Shown one piece after another: positions 1 to 6,997 of a stretch of DNA of 15,866 nucleotides. The translations under genes and the position numbers were made by a program. The stretch's first letter is position 1, and every line of letters starts with the position of its first letter. The stretch comes from JBCCFX01 sp039029515 (GTDB lineage Bacteria > Planctomycetota > Phycisphaerae > Phycisphaerales > SM1A02): assembly GCA_039029515.1 (NCBI GenBank), contig JBCCFX010000077.1:1-15866 (forward strand), read 5' to 3'. The notes under the pieces were generated by a model. The model saw only the letters and a program-made list of their open reading frames with translations, ran no database searches and had not been told where the DNA came from.

Positions 1-545
1 ACGCCGAAGAAGGTGTCGTCGGACGTGTCACCGGCATGGTTGCCGTTGCCCGCGTAACCCGAGATCACGCCGAGCGAGTTGTTGTTCGCATCGAAGGCTT
101 CGAAGCTTACGAGCGATTCTTCGTTGCCGTCCGTCCAGACGATGCCGGCGAACGTCGGAAGCTGACCAAGAGCATCAGCGTCGAAGCTGAAGGTGACCGT
201 GGGGCCGCCTTCTTCCGGACGACGGATGCGCCACGAGCTGCCGCCCGTGCCCAGACCGTCAATCACGCCGTTGCCATCGGCATCGACGGAGTCGGTGTAT
301 TGGCCGGCACCAAGGACATAGCCATCGGTGGCGGAGACGCCAGGCGTGTTCAGCACGCCATCATCAAACGTTTCGAGCCAGAACGAGGAGCCCTCGTTTA
401 CCATGGCGCCGGAAAACGGACTGTCGTCCATACCGAGGTACGATGCGGCCGAGTCATAGGTGTAGATCCCACCGGCTTCGGCCTGCGTCGCGGCCATGAG
501 CAGGACTCCACCCATCACAGTGCAGGCAGTCATTCGTGCGTTCAT
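1..545 (-). CDS. Secreted protein, 3' end beyond the left edge (PEP-CTERM-style surface protein)
   Basis: Reading leftwards from ATG at 545, an open frame of 181 codons continues to the window edge without a stop, so only the N-terminal part is present. A Shine-Dalgarno (AAGGA, 557-553) lies 7 nt before the ATG. Residues 1-25 form a signal peptide (MNARMTACTVMGGVLLMAAT, then QAEAG) with likely cleavage after AEA. The mature part is acidic and rich in G, D and S, with GxGTGGSSWRIRRP at about 98-110, TVTFSFDADALGQLPTFAGI at about 116-135, then WTDG and VSFEAFDANNNSLGVISG. This style is familiar from secreted planctomycete proteins that end in a PEP-CTERM or similar sorting tail, but the tail would lie outside the window. 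A lectin-like or jelly-roll beta-sandwich is a guess from the alternating strand pattern. The gene is divergent from the lipoprotein gene at 933. Confident that it is a gene and exported; family uncertain. Confidence 0.8.
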   Translation of the reverse strand, partial: MNARMTACTVMGGVLLMAATQAEAGGIYTYDSAASYLGMDDSPFSGAMVNEGSSFWLETFDDGVLNTPGVSATDGYVLGAGQYTDSVDADGNGVIDGLGTGGSSWRIRRPEEGGPTVTFSFDADALGQLPTFAGIVWTDGNEESLVSFEAFDANNNSLGVISGYAGNGNHAGDTSDDTFFG

Positions 546-725
546 GTCAGCTTCCTTTTCTACAGGTCTTTCTTCGTGCGTGGGTCGCGATCTGCTGCCT
601 CGGTGCCGATCGTCGATCTCCTCAAACATGCCGCGCCACACCCCTGCGGCAACTGCTGAGAACGGATTCCCGTCATCAGACACGTTTCCATGCCCGAATA
701 ATCCGAACTTCTTGCATAGAAGGAC

Positions 726-769
726 GTTATCGCACGTGCTTCGACGACCGCATGCACGGTTATCGGACG
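726..769. repeat. Direct repeat GTTATCGxACG, two copies 33 nt apart
   Basis: GTTATCGCACG (726-736) and GTTATCGGACG (759-769) match at 10 of 11 positions, and their starts are 33 nt apart, about three helical turns. The first copy runs into a GCACGTGC palindrome (732-739). Such phased repeats can be binding sites for a regulator of either divergent gene. Chance is not excluded. Confidence 0.3.
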
Positions 770-790
770 CTTTGGACGCACGCGACCCAG

Positions 791-810
791 GCGTGATCTG
801 ACGATCACGC
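791..810. promoter_or_regulatory. Perfect 8-bp inverted repeat, 4-nt loop
   Basis: GCGTGATC (791-798), loop TGAC, GATCACGC (803-810): all eight pairs are Watson-Crick. It lies about 120 bp before the lipoprotein start. It could be an operator for a dimeric regulator or the first hairpin of a structured leader. There is no T-run, so a terminator is unlikely. Confidence 0.45.
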
Positions 811-844
811 TCGCGATTGGTCTATGACGATGACGATTCTTCTG

Positions 845-862
845 AGCGATGTGTTCATCGCT
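845..862. promoter_or_regulatory. Perfect 7-bp inverted repeat, 4-nt loop
   Basis: AGCGATG (845-851), loop TGTT, CATCGCT (856-862), extendable by one G-T pair (844 with 863). It is the second of three similarly sized dyads upstream of the lipoprotein gene. Confidence 0.4.
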
Positions 863-908
863 TCTGAGGCCCTTTGATGCACTTTCGTGACCACAGGCAC
901 CAACCCAC

Positions 909-924
909 CGTAGAATAGTCTACG
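909..924. promoter_or_regulatory. Perfect 6-bp inverted repeat at the lipoprotein start, overlapping a -10-like hexamer
   Basis: CGTAGA (909-914), loop ATAG, TCTACG (919-924). The dyad ends 8 nt before the ATG at 933 and contains TAGAAT (911-916), a 5/6 match to the bacterial -10 box. No good -35 is visible at the right distance. If TAGAAT were the -10, the transcript would have almost no leader, which would also explain the lack of a clear Shine-Dalgarno. In that case the dyad would be an operator over the promoter. If transcription starts further upstream, the dyad is a hairpin next to the start codon. Confidence 0.35.
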
Positions 925-932
925 TGAACGGC

Positions 933-3161
933 ATGCGGAACTCAACCACTTTATTGACAGTGACTTCCAGCATTCTCGCCCTCAGCACCCTCCCGCTCGT
1001 GCTGACGGGCTGCGAACCGTCGTCGCCACCCGCGCCCACTGCCACCTCCACGCCAGATCCTGACCGCCCCGTGACCATCGTCGAATCGGCCCCCGACGTC
1101 GATCCGGTCACCGTCAACGGCCTCACGTGGACTGGCGAACAACCGCCCTATGCAACCGATGCCCGACGCATCGCGGTCAGTCCTCGCCGGGAGTACCTCA
1201 ACGCGATCCCCACGGACTGGCACGACGCCCTGAACTTCAACACCGTGGAGACCTTCACCGTCTTCGCCACGGCGTACAGGAATGTCCTCGCCGACTGGGT
1301 CACCGCGGATGATGCACCCGAGGATCGCACCGCGTTCGCGTCGTACCTCCTCGATCGCCTTGATGAGCACTTCGCTGCACAGCAGGAACGACTCACACAG
1401 ACGTTTCCCAACGCCGATGCGACACAGCTTCGCGCGCTGAACACCATGCAGCTCGTCCATGGCTCGCTTGAATTTGGCCCGAACGACACAACGTGCGCCA
1501 CTGGCCGTGAACTCCTCGAACAACGAACCGGCGACACCGCGACGTACACCGGCGCGCTGACCATCCTCCTGGAGTGCCAGGACATCACCGCGCGCATCCG
1601 CGGGTTCACGTGGCGCTACTCTCCGCACGGCTGGACGCAGGACGATCTTCAACTGCCGTTCCACAACGAGCATCAGCAGGTCTGGGCCGCCGGCATGGTG
1701 ATGGACCCGCAGGCGAACATCGCGTTTGATGTGCAAGGTGAGTTTCTGGACAGCCAGACGCCGGCACCGGAACGACTGCGCTCGCTGATCGAGTCAGAAC
1801 GCATCTACGGCGCATACAACTGGCTCAACAATCCTGTGGTGCGCGAAGCGCAACTCGCGTTGGGTCGTGATGGCGGCGCGGTCGTGTACCTCAGTGCGTA
1901 TCACTTCGAAGGCATGCAGCGCGGCATGGTGTCGATTCGATCCCACCAGCCGAACGGTCGACTTCTGCTCCCGATCCGCGCGGAGATGACCGACTGGACG
2001 CAGCATTCCACACCGATGCCATTGCCGTTCGATCGCTCGGTACTCGCTCAGCGCCGCGATATCGACGCATGCCTCGATGCCTGGACCGAACTCCTTGAAG
2101 ACCACATGAGACTCGCTGCGGATGATGACACATCGCCGGATGTGCTGGCCTCGATGTGGCCGGCATTCGAAAGCGCATCGAGTCACTTACGCATATCCCG
2201 CGATCGTGGCGATGAAACCTCCGTGCGTCAGTCATGGCTTGACCTGATGCTGGATGCCATTGAGCGCACGCTCGATGCTTCAGCCAGCGATCGCATGGTG
2301 TTGGGCTGGGGACCCGGCGCAGAATTGGATGTTGGCGGTGATGGAACGATCAATCCGCGCGATGCGCGGTACGCCGAGCAGACCGCGCGCATGCTGATTG
2401 CGCTCGAACACGCGCTCGGCGCGATGAATGAGGAATACGTGCTGACAAGCGATCATCGCAATCGCATCCGCGCAGCGCACGATCGAATGGATGCGATTCT
2501 CGATTCGTGGGGCGGCGCATTTCGCGTCGTGTCCGAAGGCGATGAACCGCCGCGCGGCATCTACCGGTTCTCCGAATACGCTCATGACGATGTCGCGGTA
2601 ACGAGCGTGTGCTCTGGCATGGCTGTGGCGTGGATGCTGCGATCGGAGCGCACAGGCGCACCGGATGCGTTCCAGCTTGCCGAGGGTACCGCACGTGTGC
2701 TGATCGAACAGTTGTCACTGGACACGATGGATGCGACGCCCAAGCTCGTGTGGTCGTACAGCATGGTGCCGAATCCGATGACGCAGTTCTCGACGTCGAT
2801 GCCGGACGATGTTCGCTTGCTCGTTGCGATGTATCAGCGCGGCATGACTGACAATGAAATGGTGATCGGTGCGCTGGCGGCATCGTTGCGTGACACCATG
2901 ACGTCAACGCTGGATCAATACACGACGTACATCGATGGTCCGACGAGCGGCGCGACGTTGATGAGCACCCTGCCTGCGACGGCGTTTGGCGAAGTTTTGC
3001 GTGTGTATCCCGATGATGTGCTCGCATCGCGCTTCAACGCGACGTTGGCATCGATGCTGACCGCGTACCACGAGGGCAATCTGGATCGGCGCGATGGTCA
3101 GCTTCGACTGCTGCAGTTGCTGGACCTCGCCGCTCGACAGCCGGCGAATTCGGCACGCTAA
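933..3161 (+). CDS. Large predicted lipoprotein of unknown function with one EF-hand-like loop
   Basis: A 742-residue protein if started at ATG 933; GTG at 924 is in frame but lengthens the n-region only by three residues. Neither start has a strong Shine-Dalgarno. The N-terminus is a lipoprotein signal: a hydrophobic stretch to residue 25, then lipobox LTGC with Cys27, followed by a Pro/Ser/Thr/Asp-rich linker. The rest is soluble, Trp- and Tyr-containing and mostly helical in appearance. At about residues 466-477 lies DVGGDGTINPRD, which fits a calcium loop of the dockerin/EF-hand kind (D-x-x-x-D-G-x-I-N-x-x-D), followed by an amphipathic helix (ARYAEQTARMLIALEHAL). No catalytic motif or known family is recognised. 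It lies 71 nt upstream of the ECF sigma gene on the same strand, so it could be part of that system or simply adjacent. Confident as a lipoprotein gene; function unknown. Confidence 0.85.
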   Translation: MRNSTTLLTVTSSILALSTLPLVLTGCEPSSPPAPTATSTPDPDRPVTIVESAPDVDPVTVNGLTWTGEQPPYATDARRIAVSPRREYLNAIPTDWHDALNFNTVETFTVFATAYRNVLADWVTADDAPEDRTAFASYLLDRLDEHFAAQQERLTQTFPNADATQLRALNTMQLVHGSLEFGPNDTTCATGRELLEQRTGDTATYTGALTILLECQDITARIRGFTWRYSPHGWTQDDLQLPFHNEHQQVWAAGMVMDPQANIAFDVQGEFLDSQTPAPERLRSLIESERIYGAYNWLNNPVVREAQLALGRDGGAVVYLSAYHFEGMQRGMVSIRSHQPNGRLLLPIRAEMTDWTQHSTPMPLPFDRSVLAQRRDIDACLDAWTELLEDHMRLAADDDTSPDVLASMWPAFESASSHLRISRDRGDETSVRQSWLDLMLDAIERTLDASASDRMVLGWGPGAELDVGGDGTINPRDARYAEQTARMLIALEHALGAMNEEYVLTSDHRNRIRAAHDRMDAILDSWGGAFRVVSEGDEPPRGIYRFSEYAHDDVAVTSVCSGMAVAWMLRSERTGAPDAFQLAEGTARVLIEQLSLDTMDATPKLVWSYSMVPNPMTQFSTSMPDDVRLLVAMYQRGMTDNEMVIGALAASLRDTMTSTLDQYTTYIDGPTSGATLMSTLPATAFGEVLRVYPDDVLASRFNATLASMLTAYHEGNLDRRDGQLRLLQLLDLAARQPANSAR

Positions 3162-3194
3162 GCCATCGCCATTTTGTTTGTGTCTCCTAATTTC

Positions 3195-3225
3195 CCTTGA
3201 CACGCACGCACGTGCATTGTCAAGG
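3195..3225 (+). promoter_or_regulatory. Hairpin in the leader of the sigma gene, covering its Shine-Dalgarno
   Basis: CCTTGACA (3195-3202) pairs perfectly with TGTCAAGG (3218-3225). Inside it GCACG (3204-3208) pairs with CGTGC (3211-3215), giving a nearly continuous 13-bp stem with small bulges. The right arm contains AAGG (3222-3225), which sits 7 nt before the GTG at 3233 and is the best Shine-Dalgarno for the sigma factor. RNA folding would therefore hide the ribosome site. It might also act as an operator dyad, or as a terminator for the lipoprotein gene, although no T-run follows. Confidence 0.5.
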
Positions 3226-3232
3226 TGTTGAC

Positions 3233-3784
3233 GTGACCGGGCACAATCGACCAACAGATGTCGAACTCGTCGCTGGCGCGAACGCCGGGGACGCACAGGC
3301 ATTCGATGCGCTCTACGACCGGCACCGAACCTGGGCATATCGAGTCGCATTCCGGTTCACCGGCGAGGCGAGTGATGCGCTCGATGTCGTCCAGGAGACG
3401 TTTCTTTACGTCCTTCAGCAGTTCCCCGGACTTGAGCTTCGATCGCGCTTCACCACGTACCTCTACCCCATCATTCGGAGCGTGGCCATGGATGGGCACC
3501 GTCGCCTTGCCCGCGAACAGTTGGCTCGAGAGGCGGCCACCGAGCACCATCGGGCGCACGAAGAAGACGAAGCACACACCGCGAGGAGCGACGAGCTTGA
3601 GCACCTTCTTGACGCGCTCAGCGCGGGGCAGCGCGAGGTCCTGCTTATGCGCGTCATCGACTCGATGACCATGAGCGAGATTGCAACCGCACTGAGCATT
3701 CCTGAGGGGACGGCCAAGTCACGCCTTCACGGTGCCCTGACCCGCCTCAGGGCTGATCCACGCACCTCAGACCTGTTTGCGTAA
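3233..3784 (+). CDS. ECF-family RNA polymerase sigma factor
   Basis: A 183-residue protein from GTG 3233, chosen because AAGG lies 7 nt upstream; TTG 3197 and GTG 3212 are in frame but fall inside the hairpin at 3195-3225 and have no ribosome site. Region 2 spans about residues 9-92, with ELVAGANAGDAQAFDALYDR, the DALDVVQETF segment that contacts core polymerase, and the -10 recognition part (RSRFTTYLYPIIRSVAMDGHRR). A charged linker (about 93-120) follows, then region 4 at about 121-173 with LSAGQREVLLMRVIDSMTMS and the helix-turn-helix SIPEGTAKSRLHGALTRLR, which reads the -35 element. Size and two-domain layout are typical of ECF sigma factors. It would redirect RNA polymerase to a small regulon, probably including this cluster. 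The next gene starts 26 nt downstream and looks like its membrane partner. Confidence 0.95.
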   Translation: MTGHNRPTDVELVAGANAGDAQAFDALYDRHRTWAYRVAFRFTGEASDALDVVQETFLYVLQQFPGLELRSRFTTYLYPIIRSVAMDGHRRLAREQLAREAATEHHRAHEEDEAHTARSDELEHLLDALSAGQREVLLMRVIDSMTMSEIATALSIPEGTAKSRLHGALTRLRADPRTSDLFA

Positions 3785-3810
3785 CCAATTCGAAATTCTT
3801 CACGGAATGC

Positions 3811-4308
3811 GTGAACGATTCGGGCCCGTCATGCGCTGCACTGGCAGACATGTGCCCATTCGATGATAGAACCCCGAACGACGACGCCCCCGATGATCCC
3901 GTGGTCCCGGACCGGCTGGCAACGTTCATCCGCTCGAGAGCGATGGATGCGCCCACATTCCCGGCGTCGGCATCGGAATCGATGCAAGCGGCATCACGTC
4001 GCCATTTCAATGCGTTGCAGCGGCGCCGGCGCTGGATTGTTGGAGGCCCGCTACTCGCCGCCGCAGTCCTCCTTATGGTCCTCCTCGTCCAGCCGTGGGC
4101 AAGTGTGCAGCGCGCAACGACCTCGCAACAGAACAATGCACAGGCGGCATCGAAGCCAACGATTCACGATGCTTTCGCGCTGGCTCGTCGCCTTGCCACG
4201 GATGCTGAAACCACAGAGCGCTGGGACCACAACGACGATGGTCGGGTCGATCATGCCGACGTGGATGCGCTGGCGATGGCCGCAGTACGCCTGGAAGGTG
4301 GTGCTTGA
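3811..4308 (+). CDS. Single-pass membrane protein, anti-sigma-like, with degenerate dockerin/EF-hand ectodomain
   Basis: A 165-residue protein from GTG 3811; ATG 3850 is an alternative start that loses only 13 residues, and neither has a strong Shine-Dalgarno. Residues 1-74 are a cytoplasmic-type region ending in a helix and an RRRR stop (about 71-74). One membrane helix follows (about 75-96), then a Ser/Gln/Asn linker (about 97-115). The C-terminal part carries TIHDAFALARRLA (about 117-129), resembling the first helix of a dockerin whose calcium loop has been lost, and then an intact loop DHNDDGRVDHAD (139-150; ligands D139, N141, D143, D147, D150) with helix VDALAMAAVRL. Position right after an ECF sigma gene and the inside/outside topology suggest an anti-sigma factor or signal transducer, but no ZAS zinc motif (HxxxCxxC) is present. 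The stop codon overlaps the next start by 1 nt. Confidence 0.75.
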   Translation: MNDSGPSCAALADMCPFDDRTPNDDAPDDPVVPDRLATFIRSRAMDAPTFPASASESMQAASRRHFNALQRRRRWIVGGPLLAAAVLLMVLLVQPWASVQRATTSQQNNAQAASKPTIHDAFALARRLATDAETTERWDHNDDGRVDHADVDALAMAAVRLEGGA

Positions 4309-4778
4309 TGCCTCGCCGTATGAACACGATGGCACTCACGCTTCTTGTCATTGCCGGCGTCTGTGTCGCGCTGGGTGCGTATGCAGGGCCTCCGGTTGGG
4401 AACGCAACATCGCACGACGCGACGTTTGCATGGATTGATGTGTACGTCGAAGCCGGCGAGACGCACATCGCCGCATACCAATTGGACATTGAAGCCGTCG
4501 ACCGCTCATGGACGATCGTTGGCATCGAAGGTGGCGATCACCCGGCCTTTCGATTACCGCCATACTACGATCCGGCCGCACTCACGAATGACCGCGTCAT
4601 TCTTGCTGCGTTCAGTCTTGACAGTGACTTACCCTCGGGACGCACACGCCTCGCACGGCTGCACGTCATGACGCGCGATGACGCGATGGGCTGGAATGTC
4701 AGTCACGAGACCGCCGCCTCTGCGGACGGCCAAGAGATTCCAATTCGATTTGAACTCGTGGAAGGAGCTGCACCGTGA
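4308..4778 (+). CDS. Small secreted cohesin-like protein
   Basis: A 156-residue protein. ATG 4308 is chosen because it shares one base with the preceding TGA (TGATG), a layout typical of translational coupling, with GGAAGG about 11 nt upstream. Residues 1-26 are a signal peptide (MPRRMNTMALTLLVIAGVCV, then cleavage near AYA-GPP). The mature domain of about 130 residues is a predicted beta-sandwich: FAWIDVYVEAGETHIAAYQL, DIEAVDRSWTIVGIEGGD, then RVILAAFSLDSDLPSGRTRL and ARLHV. The order of strands (an early strand with a self-association face, a DxxAVD-type middle, an A-F-S-x-D-x-xLPSG hairpin, then a final V-strand) resembles the cohesin fold. Cohesins bind dockerins through a calcium-dependent contact. 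This call rests on pattern only; another carbohydrate-binding-like sandwich is possible. It lies between a gene with a dockerin-like ectodomain and a VIT-vWA gene. Confidence 0.65.
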   Translation: MPRRMNTMALTLLVIAGVCVALGAYAGPPVGNATSHDATFAWIDVYVEAGETHIAAYQLDIEAVDRSWTIVGIEGGDHPAFRLPPYYDPAALTNDRVILAAFSLDSDLPSGRTRLARLHVMTRDDAMGWNVSHETAASADGQEIPIRFELVEGAAP

Positions 4779-6877
4779 TGTGGCGAATGTTGATGTGTGG
4801 CGTGATGACCACGTGCCTGATCGTGCTGTTGACGGTGGTGAATGGCTGCGGTTCCGAATCGTATCCTGCGTACTCGTACTCGATGGCACCTGCGACCGCC
4901 GAAGCGCCTTCAGCGCACATGGAGGCGGCGATGCCCGAAGAAGTCTGGGTCATCGAACGATATGCGGACGACGGTGTCATGACCGCCAACGCACGCCCCA
5001 TGCTCGATGAAGAGTCGACTCCGACGTCTTATGAGGAATGGGCCGGCACTGGCGCGCTTCATGCAAAGCACTCAGACTCAGGCGACACTGCGGTGCTGCC
5101 GCTCGAGCACACCGCGGTTGATGCGTCGATCGCCGGCACGATTGCCACAGTCGGCGTGATCCAGCAGTTCTCGAATCCATACGCAGAGAAGATCGAAGCG
5201 ATCTACACGTTTCCGTTGCCGGAGAATGCGGCGATCAACGAGTTCATCATGACGATTGGTGAACGCCGTATTCGCGGGATCATCCGGGAACGTGAAGAAG
5301 CTGAAGCTATCTATACGCAGGCACGCAATCAGGGATATCGAGCCGCCCTGATGACACAGGAACGCCCCAACGTGTTCACCCAATCGGTGGCCAACATCGA
5401 GCCGTTCAATCATATCGATATCGAGATCACATACTTTCACACGGTGCCGTATGTCGATGGCTGGCATGAATTCGTGTTCCCGATGGTCGTCGGCCCGCGT
5501 TTCAATCCTCCGGGAACCACCGACGGCATCGGTGCTGTAGCCAGGGGTGCGCATGGTTCATCCGGCCAATCAACCGAGATTCAGTACCTGAAGCCTGGTG
5601 AACGAAGCGGACACGACATCAGTGTGCATGTTGCGATTGACGCTGGCGTCATGATCGAAGAGATCGAGAGCGTCAACCATCGGATTGACGTCCAACGGTC
5701 TGATGGACGTCGTGCAAACGTTCGCCTGGAGGACGAATCAACGATCGCCAATCGTGACTTTGTATTGCGATATCGTGTGGCCGGCGACTCAATCAAGTCT
5801 GGCCTGGTGACGCACACCGACAGCAACGGCGGCTACTTCACATTGACCGTCTATCCTCCACGTGATCTGACGCAGCTAGTACGCGCGCCGATGGAGATGA
5901 TCTTCGTCATCGATTGTTCCGGCAGCATGAGCGGCGCACCAATTCGACAGGCCAAGGACGCTATTCGACATGCACTCGGCCGGATGCGGCCGAATGACAC
6001 GTTCCAGATCATTCGATTCTCAGACAATGCATCGCAGCTCGGACGTGCTCCGTTACCTGCGACACCAAGGAATGTGCGCAAGGCCCGTTCGTACCTGAAC
6101 ACGCTCGATGGTGGCGGCGGAACCATGATGATCGAGGGTATTCGCGCTGCGCTGGATTTCCCGCACGATGAGCAGCGATTGCGCACGGTGGCATTTCTCA
6201 CGGATGGGTTTATCGGCAACGAGCGTGAGATCCTCTCGGCGGTCGAGGACAAGCTCGGGGCAAGCAGGATTTTTAGTTTCGGGGTCGGCTCATCGCCGAA
6301 TCGTCATCTGCTCAGCAGTCTTGCCTTCATGGGTCGCGGCGCAGTTGCGTATGTCAGCCTGAATGATCGTGCGAGTGATGTCATGGATGCCTACATGGAT
6401 CGTGTGAGCCATCCCGCCATGGTCGATGTCACGATTGACTGGGCGCAACTCAACGCATTCGACGTGTACCCACGAACGATGCCCGATGTATTTGTCGGTC
6501 GACCGGTGACACTGACTGGGCGATTCAACGGTGATCGCTCCGGGACTGTCCTCGTCCATGGCGTGGCGAATGGCCGCGATCTGACGGTTGAAGTTCCGCT
6601 TGACATGCAATCGGACGGTGACACACATGCCGCACTCCCATCCGTATGGGCGCGAAGCCGAATTACCGACTGCGCATTCGAGAACATCGTTCGACCGAGC
6701 AGTCGCTGGGACCGCGAGATTCAGGAGACCGCGCTGTCCTACGGATTGATGAGCGCCTACACCGCGTTCGTGGCGGTCGATTCGAGCCAACGTACTGCGG
6801 GCGATCATGGGACAACCGTCAATGTTGCGGTTCCGGTGCCAGACGGCGTTCGATACGACACGACCGTCGACGGCTGA
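4778..6877 (+). CDS. VIT and von Willebrand factor A domain lipoprotein
   Basis: A 699-residue protein. ATG 4778 shares a base with the previous TGA; GTG 4775 is also possible, and AAGGAG lies 6-9 nt upstream. The signal sequence ends in VVNGC with Cys24 as the likely lipidation site (Asn at -2 is unusual). A VIT domain follows at about 107-246 (QQFSNPYAEKIEAIYTFPLP, then IREREEAEAIYTQARNQGYR). A vWA domain begins at about 370 with a complete MIDAS: D379-x-S381-x-S383, T449 and D476 in FLTDG. The last 110 residues carry the beta-sandwich and the helix ETALSYGLMSAYTAFVAVD seen in inter-alpha-trypsin-inhibitor-type proteins. VIT-vWA proteins of Gram-negative bacteria often end in an LPxTG-like sortase tail with a membrane helix; this one does not. 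Such proteins are thought to bind ligands through a divalent metal. It is the last gene of the plus-strand cluster. Confidence 0.92.
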   Translation: MWRMLMCGVMTTCLIVLLTVVNGCGSESYPAYSYSMAPATAEAPSAHMEAAMPEEVWVIERYADDGVMTANARPMLDEESTPTSYEEWAGTGALHAKHSDSGDTAVLPLEHTAVDASIAGTIATVGVIQQFSNPYAEKIEAIYTFPLPENAAINEFIMTIGERRIRGIIREREEAEAIYTQARNQGYRAALMTQERPNVFTQSVANIEPFNHIDIEITYFHTVPYVDGWHEFVFPMVVGPRFNPPGTTDGIGAVARGAHGSSGQSTEIQYLKPGERSGHDISVHVAIDAGVMIEEIESVNHRIDVQRSDGRRANVRLEDESTIANRDFVLRYRVAGDSIKSGLVTHTDSNGGYFTLTVYPPRDLTQLVRAPMEMIFVIDCSGSMSGAPIRQAKDAIRHALGRMRPNDTFQIIRFSDNASQLGRAPLPATPRNVRKARSYLNTLDGGGGTMMIEGIRAALDFPHDEQRLRTVAFLTDGFIGNEREILSAVEDKLGASRIFSFGVGSSPNRHLLSSLAFMGRGAVAYVSLNDRASDVMDAYMDRVSHPAMVDVTIDWAQLNAFDVYPRTMPDVFVGRPVTLTGRFNGDRSGTVLVHGVANGRDLTVEVPLDMQSDGDTHAALPSVWARSRITDCAFENIVRPSSRWDREIQETALSYGLMSAYTAFVAVDSSQRTAGDHGTTVNVAVPVPDGVRYDTTVDG

Positions 6878-6896
6878 GCGCTGACTGCTCCTCCAA

Positions 6897-6982
6897 TGGG
6901 CCCGGTGGGATTCGAACCCACACTCACCTTACGGTGAAGCGGATTTTAAGTCCGCTGCGTCTGCCAGTTTCGCCACAGGCCC
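6897..6982 (-). tRNA. tRNA-Leu (anticodon UAA)
   Basis: On the minus strand a complete class II tRNA of 86 nt can be folded. The acceptor arm is GGGCCTG with CGGGCCC (one G-U pair) and discriminator A. The D-arm region is GCGAAACTGGCAGACGC. The anticodon arm is GCGGA-CTTAAAA-TCCGC with anticodon TAA. The long variable arm is CACC-GTAA-GGTG and the T-arm is GTGGG-TTCGAAT-CCCAC. CCA is not encoded. The gene converges with the VIT-vWA gene, 19 nt from its stop, and lies 164 nt downstream of the minus-strand surface-protein operon. It decodes UUA (and UUG). Confidence 0.97.
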
Positions 6983-6997
6983 GGCGTGCTGCGCTCC

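Larger units (their letters stand above)
546..923. other. Divergent non-coding region with several small dyads
   Basis: I see no convincing gene in these 378 bases between the divergent starts at 545 and 933. A minus-strand open frame of about 82 codons (808-560) has an arginine-rich, unstructured-looking product and no Shine-Dalgarno, so I leave it out. The region holds three perfect inverted repeats with 4-nt loops (791-810, 845-862, 909-924), a GCACGTGC palindrome (732-739) and a direct repeat GTTATCGxACG (726-736 and 759-769, start to start 33 nt). Both neighbouring genes must have their promoters here. Confidence 0.7.

Noticed and set aside
36..659. Plus-strand open frame of 207 codons
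   Set aside because: It is antisense to a minus-strand frame that has a signal peptide, Shine-Dalgarno and sensible composition; its own product is rich in Arg, Val and His with no motif.
951..1736. Minus-strand open frame of 261 codons
   Set aside because: It lies antisense to the lipoprotein gene; the product is Arg/Gly-rich and shows no domain, as expected of a GC-rich shadow frame.
3197..3223. TTGACA on both strands as sigma-70 -35 boxes
   Set aside because: No -10-like hexamer lies 16-18 nt from either copy; the hexamers are arms of the hairpin.
6897..6982. tRNA-Leu as an integration site of a mobile element
   Set aside because: No integrase gene and no second copy of the tRNA 3' end is visible in the window.
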